A stretch of DNA of 64,000 nucleotides from assembly GCA_029706075.1 (NCBI GenBank), contig JAINUG010000135.1, forward strand, positions 1,923,501-1,987,500, in the 5' to 3' direction. Under the pieces are notes generated by a model, which was given only the letters and a program-made list of their open reading frames with translations, was not told the DNA's origin and searched no databases. The position numbers and the translations under genes were made by a program. This stretch comes from Aldrovandia affinis. Lineage: Eukaryota; Chordata; Actinopteri; Notacanthiformes; Halosauridae. Below are positions 43,823-55,935 of this stretch, piece after piece (within the stretch, counting starts at the first letter, position 1; each line of letters begins with the position of its first letter).

Positions 43823-44152
43823 TTTTACATTTTACATGTTAGCAGACACTCTTATCCAGAGAGAGATTACATTTTTTTTTTTTTTTTTTTCAAATTCTTT
43901 TTATTGGTTATTTTGTGCAATGTGAACAAAGGCATCTTGGCAAGTTTTTTACATATTTTCTCCCGCAACAGGCGCCCGAGATTACATTTTTTAACATACA
44001 ATCCATTTATACAACTGGATATTTTTACTGAAGCAATTCAGGTTAAGTACCTTGCTCAAGGGTACAACGGCAGATGTGTCCCACCTGGGAATTGAACCAG
44101 CAACCTCCGAGTTACAAGCCCAGTTCCCTAACCATTATACTACACGCCGCCC
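43823..44152 (-). mobile_element. tRNA-derived SINE, body type A, split by a retrocopy
   Basis: On the minus strand it has the tRNA-like head (GGCGTGTAGTATAATGGTTA, B box GGTTCAATTCC), the body blocks and a worn tail (TCTGGATAAGAGTGTCTGC). Between body and tail it is interrupted at 43878-43977 by a poly(A)-tailed insertion flanked by a direct repeat. Without that insertion its length equals the copies at 36391 and 49648. Confidence 0.8.
43878..43977 (-). mobile_element. Poly(A)-tailed retrocopy nested inside the SINE
   Basis: Read on the minus strand it is about 85 bp of unique sequence ending with CCAATAAAAAGAATTTG and an A-run, so it carries a polyadenylation signal about 10 bases before the tail. 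GAGATTACATTTTTT stands on both sides (43863-43877 and 43978-43992), a target duplication of up to 15 bp. The features fit a severely 5'-truncated L1 or an mRNA 3' UTR copied by L1-type machinery. The source transcript is not recognised. The boundary with the A-run is ambiguous. Confidence 0.75.
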
Positions 44153-47100
44153 TTTACATGCCGTAATATCGCAACGCCACGCGGCTAGGAATAAGGAAAG
44201 CGTTAAACATTGGAGCGGCACGGCGGAATATAAGCGGTTATCGCGCGAGGAGCAGACGCGCTGCAGCGATGCGGTGAGGGCCGCTTTGAAGCACTGTGGT
44301 CAGTGTCCTCAGCCGGCTGCACTATGTTTAGTTACCTCATAAATTCCCTCTCAGGCGCGCCTCCTTCCGGGCTCCTCTCTGCAGTTCATTACACAATGAC
44401 AACAGGGGGGGGTTCGCAGACAACGAGGCCCCCGCCGTCCCCTCTCGAGGCGCGCGGCGGAGACCGTCTGATTGGCCCGTTCCCTCAGGTGGGTTCGGCC
44501 CGCGCCGTGCCGTATTTCCTCATTAACTTCACACAAGACGGAGTGTCCAGAGGCTGAACTTTAACCGAGGTGCTGGCGAGGATCTGAGAGCCGTGACTGA
44601 TTCCCCTCTCCCACCGTCTGCTCCGGAGGACTGGTCTGGCCCCTCTCTTCGCCAGCTCGCCCTAATTCTACGGCCCTGGCTCGGTGGCTGGCGGCAAAAT
44701 ACCGCCACGCACCTGGGGAGGGGGGTCAAAGCATTGTTAATATATTTACCGTGCGCTTATGTTCAGAGTGCCGAGGAATTAAGACTAAAAAGCCAAAAAA
44801 ACTGACAACAATTTAAACCAGCTGTGTTGATATTTTGTTTGATAAGGATACCTATCGGCATCGATAAATATACTATTATTACGGCCACGTTTTTCAGCTT
44901 AAAAGTCTTCACATTTACATCAGCATATAAGAACACTGCCACAATACTACTTCCTACTACTACTATGACTGCTACTACAACTACTAATAATAATAAAAAG
45001 AATATTCATTATCCAAATGCATTGTATTCACTGGATTTACGTAGATTGATTGTGTTGTATAACATCCATTACACAAAATAAACCAGTTAGTGCTTTGAGA
45101 TGTACTACTGTAGTGAACAATTTATTGAATGTAAGCAATTTGTCTGGCGGTTATTATGAGTAGCAGATGATTAAAAGGCTTAGAATATTATTGGCATGAT
45201 AGGCAACCGAGCGCTTGTTTGATCGTTTTTTTGTGTGTGTGTGTTTATTTCAAACGACTCCCAATGTACAATTTCTCGACGAGGAGTTGTTGTTTCTCTT
45301 TTTATCATTCTCCTATTTGCCATATTGTTTATGTAGCTCCAGTTGAGTTTGAGAAGTAATGGCTGTGTGTTGTGTGGATGATTTATGTGCCCACTGATGA
45401 TTTACAATATCTGTCCGTGGGGCTGGAGAGGAAAGTTTGGGGACTGTGGTTAATTCAGACCACACTGTCAGGCCCTCAGATGGCCACCCTTTAAGGGGGG
45501 GCTAAGATCATCGCACAGTCAAGTTTTCTCCTCTGGGCTGCAGATTATTCCTTACATTTTTTTTTGTCATCCTCCCCCCCCCTCCCAACTGCCTAATTCC
45601 TTGTTTTGTTTATTTAGCTCTGCCTTTGACCCTCATATTTTTTTTCGGGGGGGGGGGGGAGATAAGGCTAGAGAGGGGGCCTCATCTCCATTCTGAGGCG
45701 CGACTGATGAGCTTAACCTTTGGAATGCTGGGAGGGCTGTAGTCGCAGGCCAGGCTTTGTGCTTTGCTGGAGCTCCCGCAAAACCAGCGTGTCCTTGGAG
45801 GCCTCCCCCCCCCCCCCCCCCATCACAGTGTCTGGGCCAGGAGCGGGTTGCCATGGAAACCAGGGAAGAGTTAATGCAGCAGGAGACCTAAATTGTATTA
45901 TCTTTTTTTTTCTCTCTCTCTCTCTCTCTCTCTCTCCTCTCTCTCTTTTTTTTCACAGAGAGGAAAAGCAGTTTGAATTCTTGCTTTTTATGCTCACATG
46001 ATAATTGAAATAACCATTTCCAAACTGGCTGGAGCTTCTCGGCTCTCTGCACGCCGCATTGGCCACTGGAAATACGCCACCGGGGTCACAGTTTTTTTTC
46101 ATTCTTTTTTATTATTTGAGTCCTTGGGAGTGTACGTTCATGTGAATACACCGTATTCAAATTCTGTTTCATCATTATTCTGGTAATAATCTAAATTGTT
46201 CACGTTGTTCACATTTGCTCGTAATTGCACAAAATTTCCAGCATGAATAGCTTGAAGACAAATTAGCCCAATTTGGTAAATTAATAAAATACTAAACCTC
46301 TAAATGGGACGCTAATTATCGCTAGCTTTGAAAGCGCAGCTGATATTCCACAGAATGCATGTAAATGTGCGCTCTTCTGTCTTTATCTTCTTCAATGGTC
46401 TTGTCAGATATTCAGGCACGGGGCCATTTTCCATGGCTAATTGCTATGGCCACTTTAGAACAATGGACGGTGCTTATGAACGCAGTCAGTCTGACCCAGA
46501 CCGAGCAGGACCCCCTGACCTTTAGGCCTGGAGTCCGGAGCTCTGCTTCCCTCGCCGGCTGGCTCTGCCGTGGCTCGATTGCGCGGCTAACGGCACGGTC
46601 CTGGGCGCCCGCGCTGTGTGACGGCGATAAGTGCGGGCCGAAGGGTTGCGCCAGGCTCACTATAATTCCCAGTATTAACTGCTTTGTAATTCGAGAGTCA
46701 ACCAGCCATGGACGGGTCCGGAGTGGCGCAAGCTCTAACCACTAGAAAATTAATGGAATGCCAAAAGGCCATGAAATCGGAGCGGGAGACAGACAAAGAG
46801 GAGAGTAAATTGCGGAACGGGGTGTGTAATGATACTCCTGAAATGGGCCTGCTCCAACATTTATTTTCTTGTTTGCCTGCTTTGGCCTAGCCGGTGCGTG
46901 CCCTCCTCACACCGTCACATTGGTTTAATGTGGCACTCGCTGTTCGCAGGCCTGCGCTAAGTGTAAGGCCAAGATCCGCTGGCCCGTCGTGGACGTCGAC
47001 CGGCCGCTCGGCGCTGTCGATGCGGCGCGGAGATCGTTACGGGGGACAACGGGTGCGGAATGATCGACGGATCCTTTCGGGGCCGCGGACCTCGAGCCGC

Positions 47101-47448
47101 CAAAGACAGACAGGCCGCTGTCTCGTTGACGGCGATTTAGGAGAAGGATCTCAAAACAACAGCGTGCAGAGGAGCTGGATTGATGTTAACGGCGGCACCC
47201 TGCCCACTCGGTGGTTAATAATTGATTTGTGAGTGTCCGCGGCTAGCCAGAGCGGGAGGGAGTGAGGCTAGCAGGCGCGCATTGCGTTTGTCGTGGCAGC
47301 TTCCGTCGTGGGATTATCGGCGCGCGCAGCGGAAGGTGGAGGGCCTCGCCTATAATTCTAATCTCCTGTTTGTCTTCGTCCTCTCTCCCGAATAAAGTGG
47401 CCGCCTATTGGCGCTCTGTTTTTATCAGGGATCCGCGGCTGTGAGTAG
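44153..47448. other. Intron DNA with short low-complexity tracts, no gene seen
   Basis: Contains a (CTA)n-like patch at 44940-44998, G- and C-runs at about 45648-45659 and 45806-45820, and a CT run at 45911-45946. 46520-46650 and 46890-47120 are CpG-rich. A GCCATGG-started 60-codon frame at 46708 has no recognisable product. Confidence 0.3.
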
Positions 47449-47481
47449 CTGTGTGTGTGTAGGTGTGTGTGTGTAGGTGTG

Positions 47482-47528
<47 letters not shown>

Positions 47529-47550
47529 GTGTGTGTGTGTGTGTGTGCGC
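47449..47550. repeat. (GT)n microsatellite with GTAG interruptions
   Basis: GT runs punctuated by GTAGGTGT units. The minus-strand frame at 47405-47728 (His/Thr-rich) is a repeat translation. Confidence 0.93.
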
Positions 47551-49464
47551 GAGCCAGGGTGTGTGCGCGCTGGCGACCGACCAATGGCGACGCAGATGGA
47601 GACGTCACAAGCACTTTTGCTTGATGCCCCCCGCTTCCATGCTGAGATAGCTTTTCTGTGTCTCTGAAAATGGATTTAGGAGCGAAAGATAAATGCCTTA
47701 AGCCGCCCAACGGTGGGCAGCCTCGCACATTGGAGAATTCCTATAGTGATGGAACTGATAATCCCTTGACATTTCCGTGATATATGAAGGCACCCTGCCT
47801 TTTAACCAGCTAGCTACAGAAATGCTTAGCCTACATCAAGCATTTATTGCGCGCGGACAATAAATTCGCAGCGACGCGCAACGTCGAAAACGTACAGCGA
47901 TGTGAATCTTTAACCCACGCGGCGTGATAAAAACACGTTTTGAGGTTGGAACGTTCCGTTTTCTATTTCATTTATTTCCGAGGCTAGGAATGATATAGAT
48001 AGCATCTCGGTCTCACAGGATTGCCAGCCACTTGCCAGCAATTAAATACAAGAGAGGGAACTTATTCATGAAGTTGGTGAATAATTAATAAAAAAATGTT
48101 ATTAACTGTAAGCTCGCGTGTACGGTTTAGCGTTTATAACCTTTCATGTGCTGTTTATAAACGGCTTGGTTTTTCTTCCCCCATGCAGCCTGGGCTGATT
48201 TTCTTCCAATTTTGAAAGTCAACACAAATCACACGGCTTGCGGTTGCCAATAGGAGCAAAGACTCGTGTGACTCCCTCTAAGCCAGCTTGGCTTAAACGG
48301 TGGATTTGAAACTCCCACCAGCGAGACACTTATTTCCCCCTCCGCAGCTCGCTCTACCCCATGTGGTGGACATTACCCTGCCGGAGACTGACATCTCCCC
48401 TTGTTTCCGATAGCTTTCGTTGTGCGGCGCCGATTGCCAGCGGACTGTCTTTAGCACCTGACGACGGCCAACGCAGGACTTAATCACGAAAAAGAAAGGT
48501 CATGAAAAAACAGCAAAGTGTCTTAGTGCTGGCAGCCGACTACGCCTGCTCTAATAATGCAATAAAACAATATTGTAAAAGCTCACTCTCAAAAAATAAT
48601 TGCAGATCTGTGTTTTTATTTGCTAAGGCTCCTGGGAAATATATTTGGGTAACATTCCAAAACTGGCAAGGCTGCAATGAAAACAGAGAGAGAGGGCCGT
48701 AACCGAAGAGGTGCGTTCTGTTTTTATGCCCGCTTTTACGAGAGGATGAGGGGATGGCATGGCGGACCTGTTAAAGCAATTACTGTAAAAACGAGCGAAC
48801 ACATTTCGGTTGTTGGCCGAAGCCGGGAGAGGCGCCCCTACAAAATGTTGGTGTACCTCGCTCGCACGTGCACTCGCTCACAGCCCTGGCGACTGACTGA
48901 ACACCTCCTGCGGTTACAGCCACTGGAGGCACGCCAGCCGGGGGAAAAGAAAGGCAAAGCACTGCTCCTGCAGTAACGTTGCTTCGCCACTAGAGGGCAC
49001 TTGAAGGTGCGATGACCCCTCTTGGGAGCGTTTCTCTTGGCCAGGGGAGTGGTAACAGGTCGCCACGTGAGAGGGGATCGCCAAAAGGCTAGACTAGATG
49101 ATATTTATCTAATCTTGAGACGAAGGTCCTGGATAAAATCATATAGTTATGGATTTAAACAGACTTATCTATGCACTGTACCTACCAGTGTACATGGAGG
49201 CAGTTGTTGCTCTCCTATCGTGGGTTTATTAGAAGAATCCTCACCTCATAAAGTGTTGATTTTCCATATTTCATGCCATTATAATTCTAGGGAGTCTTTT
49301 TACGGCGAAGTCTGTAAATACAGCATTGTATTTATTGGCAAGGTATTTTGATATAGAAAACATAGGGCCTAATGTTAATGCAGTGTGGCAGTAAGATCCG
49401 CCGTTTGTGGAAGTGGAATTACAACCATGGGATTTTATTTGTGTTTGTATTTGGTTTGGTTGCC
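47551..49464. other. Intron DNA, no gene seen
   Basis: Unique-looking. 47800-48180 is AT-rich with CpGs and ATTA/TTAATAA motifs, and may be conserved non-coding sequence. Nothing else is recognisable. Confidence 0.3.
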
Positions 49465-49530
49465 AGGTCAGGCACTGCTGTTGTACTCTTGAGGAATACA
49501 CTGCAGTAAATCTGTCGATGTATCAAACAC
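49465..49530 (+). mobile_element. Fragment of a type-A SINE body, sense orientation
   Basis: CACTGCTGTTGTACTCTTGA followed by GGAATACACTGCAGTAAAT matches the central body of the type-A SINE (CACTGCTGTTGTACCCTTGA). Head and tail are missing. It lies about 120 bp before a complete copy in the opposite orientation. Confidence 0.5.
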
Positions 49531-49647
49531 ATTAATGCAAAATGCATGCTTTGCATGCGCACAGTTCCCTGGGTGAGGCTGTCAGTTTATTTTGATGTCA
49601 TGCTAAAACAGATCTTGCTATTTCCATGGTGTCTGCAATGACATTTT

Positions 49648-49881
49648 TTTACATTGCATTACATTTTAGCCATTTAGCAGACGCTCTTATCCAGAGCGAC
49701 TTACACAGTTTACATTTCTTTACATTACAATCCATTTATACTGCTGGATATTTTACTGAAGCAATTCAGGTTAAGTACCTTTAGCTCAAGGGTACAGCGG
49801 CAGTGCCCCCACCTGGGAATTGAACCTGCAACCTCTGAGTTACAAGCCCAGCTCCCTCACCATTACACTACACTGCCAGCC
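49648..49881 (-). mobile_element. Full-length tRNA-derived SINE, body type A
   Basis: The minus strand reads GGCTGGCAGTGTAGTGTAAT for the head with A box TAGTGTAATGG, then GGTTGCAGGTTCAATTCC with a good B box, the TTGTACCCTTGAGC and ATCCAGCAGTATAAATGG blocks, the intact stem-loop GCTCTGGATAAGAGC, and a TGTAATGCAATGTA tail. This is the best-preserved type-A copy in the window. Confidence 0.88.
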
Positions 49882-49934
49882 CTATGAGCGGGAGAGTCCA
49901 ACGTTCGATCCCTTTGGAGATTAACCACAAAAAG

Positions 49935-49953
49935 GAGAGAGAGAGCGAGAGAG

Positions 49954-50036
<83 letters not shown>
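49935..50036. repeat. (GA)n microsatellite
   Basis: About 100 bases of GA with a few GAGC interruptions at the left, pure GA to the right. Overlapping frames are Ser/Leu repeat translations. Confidence 0.96.
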
Positions 50037-50038
<2 letters not shown>

Positions 50039-50388
50039 CGATTGAGTAAGCCTTCATCCATAGATTAGCAACAGTCAGTATTAAATGTTGGCACCGGCTT
50101 CCCCCCGGGGGTCGGAGGACTTGGCGGCATTACAGAGACGGGTATGTGACACACAGGGAGACATCGGCAGTCGGCTCCGGAAGCCGGCCTTTGATGCCGG
50201 GGCTTTGCGGCACGTTTAGCGACGAGAGGGCTGCCGCTTTATCCGTCTCCTCCGCCGGCCTATCCACCAGGAGAGCCTATCTGACTCACAGCTTCAGCTT
50301 CACGATCTAGTCCCGATCACCCTCCTCTCCTTTCTGCCCCTCTCTCCTCCATTACTCTACGGGCAATCCGACTGCTTCATTCCTTAGT

Positions 50389-50875
50389 AGTAAGTAAGTA
50401 AGTAAGTAAGCTTTATTTGTATAGCGCCCTTCATAGCACGAATGCACAGAGTGCTTCACAGCAGTAAAAAATACAATTAAAAAACACAACAGCAGTACTC
50501 AGATAAAAAGTGCACACTTACTGATACAGTACAGACAACAACGTAACAACGTTACAAGCAGCAGCAAACTAGGCTAAATATGGTCAAATGCCTGTCTGAA
50601 CAGGTGGGTTTTTAACTGTTTTTTGAACATTGGTTCAGAGGGTGAGGTTCTCAAGTCCTGGGGGAGGGCATTCCAGAGTCTTCCTGCCCGTCTTCTTGCT
50701 CCATAGGACGTAGCGCGCCTGCAATAAACTCTTGAGCTGAAATGCATTTTCCGCGGCGTGTTGTAATCCCGTGCGTGTTCCTTGAGAGTTTGACACACAC
50801 CGCTGTGTAGAGACCCAATCAGGCGAGGGGCACCGACGCATGACGTCAGCGCTGCTAGCGTTGGACATTCAGCTT
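50389..50875 (-). mobile_element. 3' end of a non-LTR retrotransposon with (CTTA)n tail
   Basis: The minus strand encodes a polyprotein C-terminus with the hallmark RAGRLWNALPQDLRTSPS followed by FKKQLKTHLFRQAF and a stop at 50574. The 3' UTR ends GCGCTATACAAATAAAGC and a (TTAC)5 array at 50391-50410. A frameshift separates the upstream part (50799-50868) from the C-terminus. 5'-truncated and inactive. The LWNALP...FKxxLKTHLF motif is shared by several fish LINE clades, so the clade is not assigned. Confidence 0.8.
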
Positions 50876-52972
50876 GTGGGCATTTGGGGTCATTTCCCCC
50901 ATTTGGAGGAGTTTGCTGTCGATTAGCCTATGTGCCAAGTGTAGTGTTAGCTAACAGCTGTATCACCTGATATGTGTCAGAGCTGGGCATATGAATCATT
51001 CATCTCCTCGCCCAGTAGCCTTGTCCTCTGAAGAAGGGAGTTATGTGCCTCATATTACTATAAATAAGTCCCTTATGCGAAGCAAAGTTTAGGCCTACAC
51101 ACTGCACATCTTGCAAAGAACTCTACATTTCGGTTGGCAATAGATACATCGGTGTAGTAGATGTATTTACGTTTCAGTTAATTAGCAAGTGCTAACTGTC
51201 AGTTCTTCAAATTAAGTATTAATTCCGTTCTTTAGAGAAGAGAACAAATGATGAAGGAAACAAAAGAGCATTCATCTTTCACATTCAGAGATTGCTCCCC
51301 ATACCGTACTTATCTGTGGATACTTCACAGGTAGACAGCAAGTTAATATGAACTGATGGCTTCATGATGTTTCATGAGTTTATGCATGTTCACTGGAAAA
51401 TTATCATTCTCTCGCTGTGGCTTCTGGGGTGTGTACATTTGCTCGGTTCCTGTTGCAAAGGACAGAGAGTAAGAGAGGACAATAACAAGATCGATATATG
51501 GTGAGAGAGAGAGAGATGGAGAAAGGGAGAATGGTGTGAGAGAGATGGAGATAGATTGGGATGTGCACAAAAGGAGAACGGATAGGGCGAGGGCGATATG
51601 TTTGACATGAGGCGTGGGAGCTGTGCGATTTGGGAATTGGGGATCCGAGTGTTCGCTTCGGTGTGAGGGCCAGGATTGAGCATAGCTCTGGTTTCTGGTG
51701 TGGGAGCCAAGCTGCAGTCAGAGCCCATAAATTTGACTTTTGTGGAATTTTTTGAAATACAATGGGCCTTTGTATCACCAACCCACATGGTATCAATCGG
51801 AGCTCCGTTTTAACTCGCCTGGCCAGTGCAGTGGAGGGAAATCTTGGCTGGACAAGTTGACGGATCTGGTGTAAGGGAGAGATCAGGGGAGAATTGCCGC
51901 TCAGGTGCACCTTAAGCCCCTAATCTGATAGCATTAGGAATAAGGAACCCCGGCGGACCCGCAGAATAGATCTGTAAAAGAGGTAATTTGTCATTTAAAC
52001 GGTTTTGCCTTCACGTAAATGCGCTTGTGAAGCGGTGGGCGGTTCTGTTGCTGGATTTGATTGTGCGTATGTGACGGAAATGGGTGGCGGGGCGACAGAA
52101 AGTGGGTGATATAATTGTGTTGCACCGGCATCTTGGTCGCGATGACAACCGAAAAAGTGTTGATCCACAGCAGATCACAGTAAGACCCTCTCACCATAGG
52201 CTAGAGCGGCACGGACTAGGAAGGTTGCTCTGAGGAAAAGGTGGAAGGTGTTCAACGTCTTCCCCTTTTGGGCTGATCAATGGTGACAGCTCCTTAAGGT
52301 CTTTAAGTTTATTGGCATCTATTTAGTTTAAACTTACGCCCAAGATTCCAGACTCGCATCAAGTTCATTATTGCCAGCCCTTACTTTTTTATTACATTAC
52401 GAACGTTTAAGTTTTTCCACCGAGCCAAAAATGTTGGTGATTCATTTCTTGTGGAATAATGTCATTCTGTTCTGGAGGAAAAACTGAGGTTGAGATACAG
52501 CACTAAAATAAACAAGCGTCAACACGCAGTGATTCACACTTTCTTACAAGGTTTTTGTAAGAGCGGTGGACAGTTTCCCAAATCCTGCGTCCACCTGTCT
52601 AAAAATTGTTCAAAGTAATTTGGCAGCTCAGCTGTGGTCTGCTAAATATCTCTTTCTAGTAATCCTGAGGTTTACGCTTCTTGTTTCTGAACGCTTTGGT
52701 TGTCTGATTCCTTTTGACCTTTCTCAGAGGAACAGGAAGTCCTAGGAACATGGCGAACCTTGCTTTGAAGAGTGTGCGTGAGAATGTACACAGTCCAATG
52801 ATAAACAGACATCGATACCAAAAATATTTGATTATGGTGTAGTTATTCATGTTTAATAATGCATTAATAACTGCACTATAATTAAAAATACATTGTTGCA
52901 TTTAGTCCAACATTAATACATTTGAATAAATATGATTTGCAGGTTGCACTCAAGGTTACAATAGGTACTGCT
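50876..52972. other. Intron DNA, no gene seen
   Basis: Unique-looking sequence with a broken GA-rich stretch at 51470-51560. The 168- and 132-codon minus-strand frames across 51390-51910 have no recognisable domain. Confidence 0.3.
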
Positions 52973-53050
52973 GTTACATTACATTACATTACATTACAGG
53001 CATTTGGCAGACGCTCTTATCCAGAGCGACGTACAACAAAGTGTTAACTG
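52973..53050 (-). mobile_element. Truncated L2-tailed SINE 3' end
   Basis: The minus strand shows GTCGCTCTGGATAAGAGCG, TCTGCCAAATGCC and a clean (TGTAA/TAATG)n array of about five units at 52976-52998. Only the tail is present. The TGTAA array is the terminal repeat type known for eel L2 (UnaL2) and its SINE partner. Confidence 0.75.
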
Positions 53051-55737
53051 TTATGTTTTATATACTTCCATCTCAACAGTAAATGTTGTAACATTGTGGG
53101 AGGCTTTCTCAGCCTGGCCACCCTGGCCTCCCTCTTAATAACATCTTTATTAACATGTATTACTGTTGACTAACCATCAACAATGTATTACTTAATTGTG
53201 TCTCATGCTGTTATTAATACTATATTAAGCATTTATAACTGCACCACAATCTAAAGTCTTACCAAAGTCTTATAATCAACCGTGCTATTTTGACCCGGTG
53301 CATAGAGTGGTGTGAGTGTGACGCTTTCACTCTCGCTTGACCCCCAGTGCGATGGCTTATGATGCCTCCAACCAAATGTACCCTGTGGATTGACAGCATT
53401 TCAGCCGATCCCAGTCAGCGGGATCCATACCCAGATGAAGGGAAAGGGAGAAAGGAGAAACGGATCGCCTTGCTGGGAGACGTGTTACAGCAATCTCATC
53501 CGAAGCGCACCCTCATTTCCGGCACAACAAAGCCTCGGTCGGTCCACCGTGAGGCAGCCACGCGAACGCTTTCAGCTTCACCTTCAGCTTCAGCTTCAGC
53601 TTCAACCACCCAGAAAAACACAGACCCTGCCACCTTGATTGATGTTCCTTCAGAGCCGCCGGTTCGCCAGGAATGTTCTGTTCAAACACGGCCCCTTTTG
53701 TGGCGAGCCAGCTCCGAAACGGCCTGTCTTCGACGAGGTGAGATTAGCACGCGCGCTGGTTTTGACTCGTGTTTTTGAGCCTTCCGCGTGAAGATAAGCT
53801 CCCCTTCCCCCTGGCTGACCCCCTCGTCCTGTCAAGCACGCTGCTCAAGTGTGTTAGGCCCGTCAACCGAGCGTCTCCCCGCTCCTCGATCAGGAACCAC
53901 GCTGGACTCGCGCACGGGCATTCGGGTCAATAGTCCCCCGATGCATCCGCTCTCCTGATTACGCATTTAAAAATGTTTGCCTATTGAACGTTGTCGAGTG
54001 GGCCTACTTACAATCCAGCGCTTAAAACCCCATCACGGCGCTTATCAACGCCGCGATCGGGATTGCCAGGCCTCGGGTTTTTATTACCCAAAATAAACAC
54101 CCACGCTTTCTCCTGATTGTCCATTTAACTACGGTCCCAAAAGGGCATTGCGTGCAATCCAATGAATAAACATGCTTCGTTCATTTATTTATTTATTTCC
54201 CCGTTTTATCTGCCCCGTTCACGCACTGCCAGGATCTTTACGAGCCCGCCGATACTGACGTGAAAAATGGCCGCACACCCTGAGCATACTTATTCCTCCG
54301 GATACGAGCCTTTAGACTAGTATAAGAGGCTGGTGGCAGCCCCTGCTGGCGGAGAGGCGATATCTATTTTTTTCCGGTGCCTGGCCTCTCTCCGGGGACT
54401 GCAAAAAAAAAAAAAAAAATCGACATCATCAGCCGAGGCGATCGGCGGTAACCCCCCTCCTCAAAGGCTTTGGCGCCATCTCCTCCTCAAAGCCCCTGAT
54501 TACCCCGGGCCCAGCCTTTAAGCCGGCGCGGCGCGCTCTGTCACGGGCGGCCGTGGAGAAGCCCGACGCATTGTGCGGAGCGAGAGAGACGGGGGGAGAG
54601 AGAGAATGCGTGTGGCAGAAGTGCTGCGTATAATCAATACACTCTGCGGCCGGGAGAGAAAAGCCGAAAAAACCTTGTAGCTGTTGACATCTCTTTTCGC
54701 CCCCTCTCTTTCCTCCCCATTAGACCCCCGTGGGTTTGCGCGAGGGGAGTCACGTTAACGGATTCTCGAGGCAGGGGAAGGAGGGGAGAAAAGACGGAGG
54801 AAAGGTGTCCTCGGCCTGGACCCCCCCCCCCCCCCTCCATGTTTTTGCATTCTCGTGGGAATGGCAGCAGCTGATTGATGAGGAAGAGGCAGAATCACTC
54901 TGCTTCCCGGGCCGGGTTTGCGCATCTCATTTGCGGGAGCGCACTACCTCGCCTGCTTTGATGGAACCATAACTTTGTTCTGATTTAGGCTCGCCGATGT
55001 CGCTCTGTTCCTCGCGCTCGAACGGGGGTTTGATGGTGTCAGAGCGGCGTTGTCTTCGAACCGCAGCCTGCCAATGACATCAACATCTCCTACTCCGCCA
55101 TCATCCCCGTGTTTGACGAGGGGCATAAATATTTCAGTTTCTTCTAGATTTGTTGCCCGTTACCTCATCCAAGTCGTTTAAATGTAAGCAGTTTGTCACG
55201 AGGTAGTGAGCTAGTTTTGCTCACATTTACACAAGTTGTCTTATAGCTATATATATAGCAGGCCGCATTAAATAGATATAAACCTGCATAGGGGTTTGTG
55301 ACACTGTAATAGCGTGATGTTTTTACATTAATTTATTTTCGTAAGGGAAACATGGGTATTCTTTCCTTCGGTTGATTTCAAATGAAAGCTGAGGGTCTCT
55401 GTTCATGCCTCTGAGGCCGAATAAGGATTGTTAGCCGCCCGCGTTTAGCCGGAGAACACCCAATGAGAGATCAGAATGTGGTCACATGGGGGAAGCGCGT
55501 GAAGCGGAGCATGCAAACCTTTTTCCGGCGACTGATTTACCTTTACACACATTCTGTGGTTTGCTGGAAATGAGTGTAAGCTGTTGCATTACTTCCACAG
55601 GAAATGAAAAGGTCTAGGTTTCATAAGATGATTCGCAATTATTGTTGTAGTTGCTCTTCAAGAGAGCATTCTCTCTTTTAAAAAAATGTTTTCACGTTAC
55701 CCAATATTCCCTGACACTCTTTATTTGCATTCCATTG
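53051..55737. other. Intron DNA, no gene seen
   Basis: 53130-53270 resembles a common eroded fish repeat (TTAACATGTATTACTGTTGAC, then TTATAACTGCACCACAATCT). 53573-53607 is a (TTCAGC)n tandem. 54403-54419 is an A-run and 54821-54835 a C-run. 54500-54640 is CpG-rich. The 143-codon frame at 53347-53778 overlaps the tandem and shows no domain. Confidence 0.3.
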
Positions 55738-55935
55738 TTTACATGCTCAGCAGATGCCCGTATTTTGTTGCATGGCTTTAAAAAAATAAACATACTGTTC
55801 ATTGTGCATCTTTTTCATTTTAAAAATGAAAAAAACATTGAAACAGCTGGGCGATGTACAGATCGAGTCATGGGTACAACGAGGAGTGCCGCTCCTGGGA
55901 ATTGAGCTTGCAACCTCCTTGTTAGAAGCCCTTGC
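55738..55935 (-). mobile_element. Decayed type-A SINE
   Basis: The minus strand retains AGGTTGCAAGCTCAATTCC in place of the B-box region, a GCACTCCTCGTTGTACCC body block and a worn GGGCATCTGCTGAGCATGTA tail. The middle is replaced by AT-rich sequence. Old copy. Confidence 0.55.

Noticed and set aside
53573-53607. (TTCAGC)n direct repeats, considered as a CRISPR-like or coding repeat
   Set aside because: Plain hexanucleotide tandem with no spacers and no coding support.
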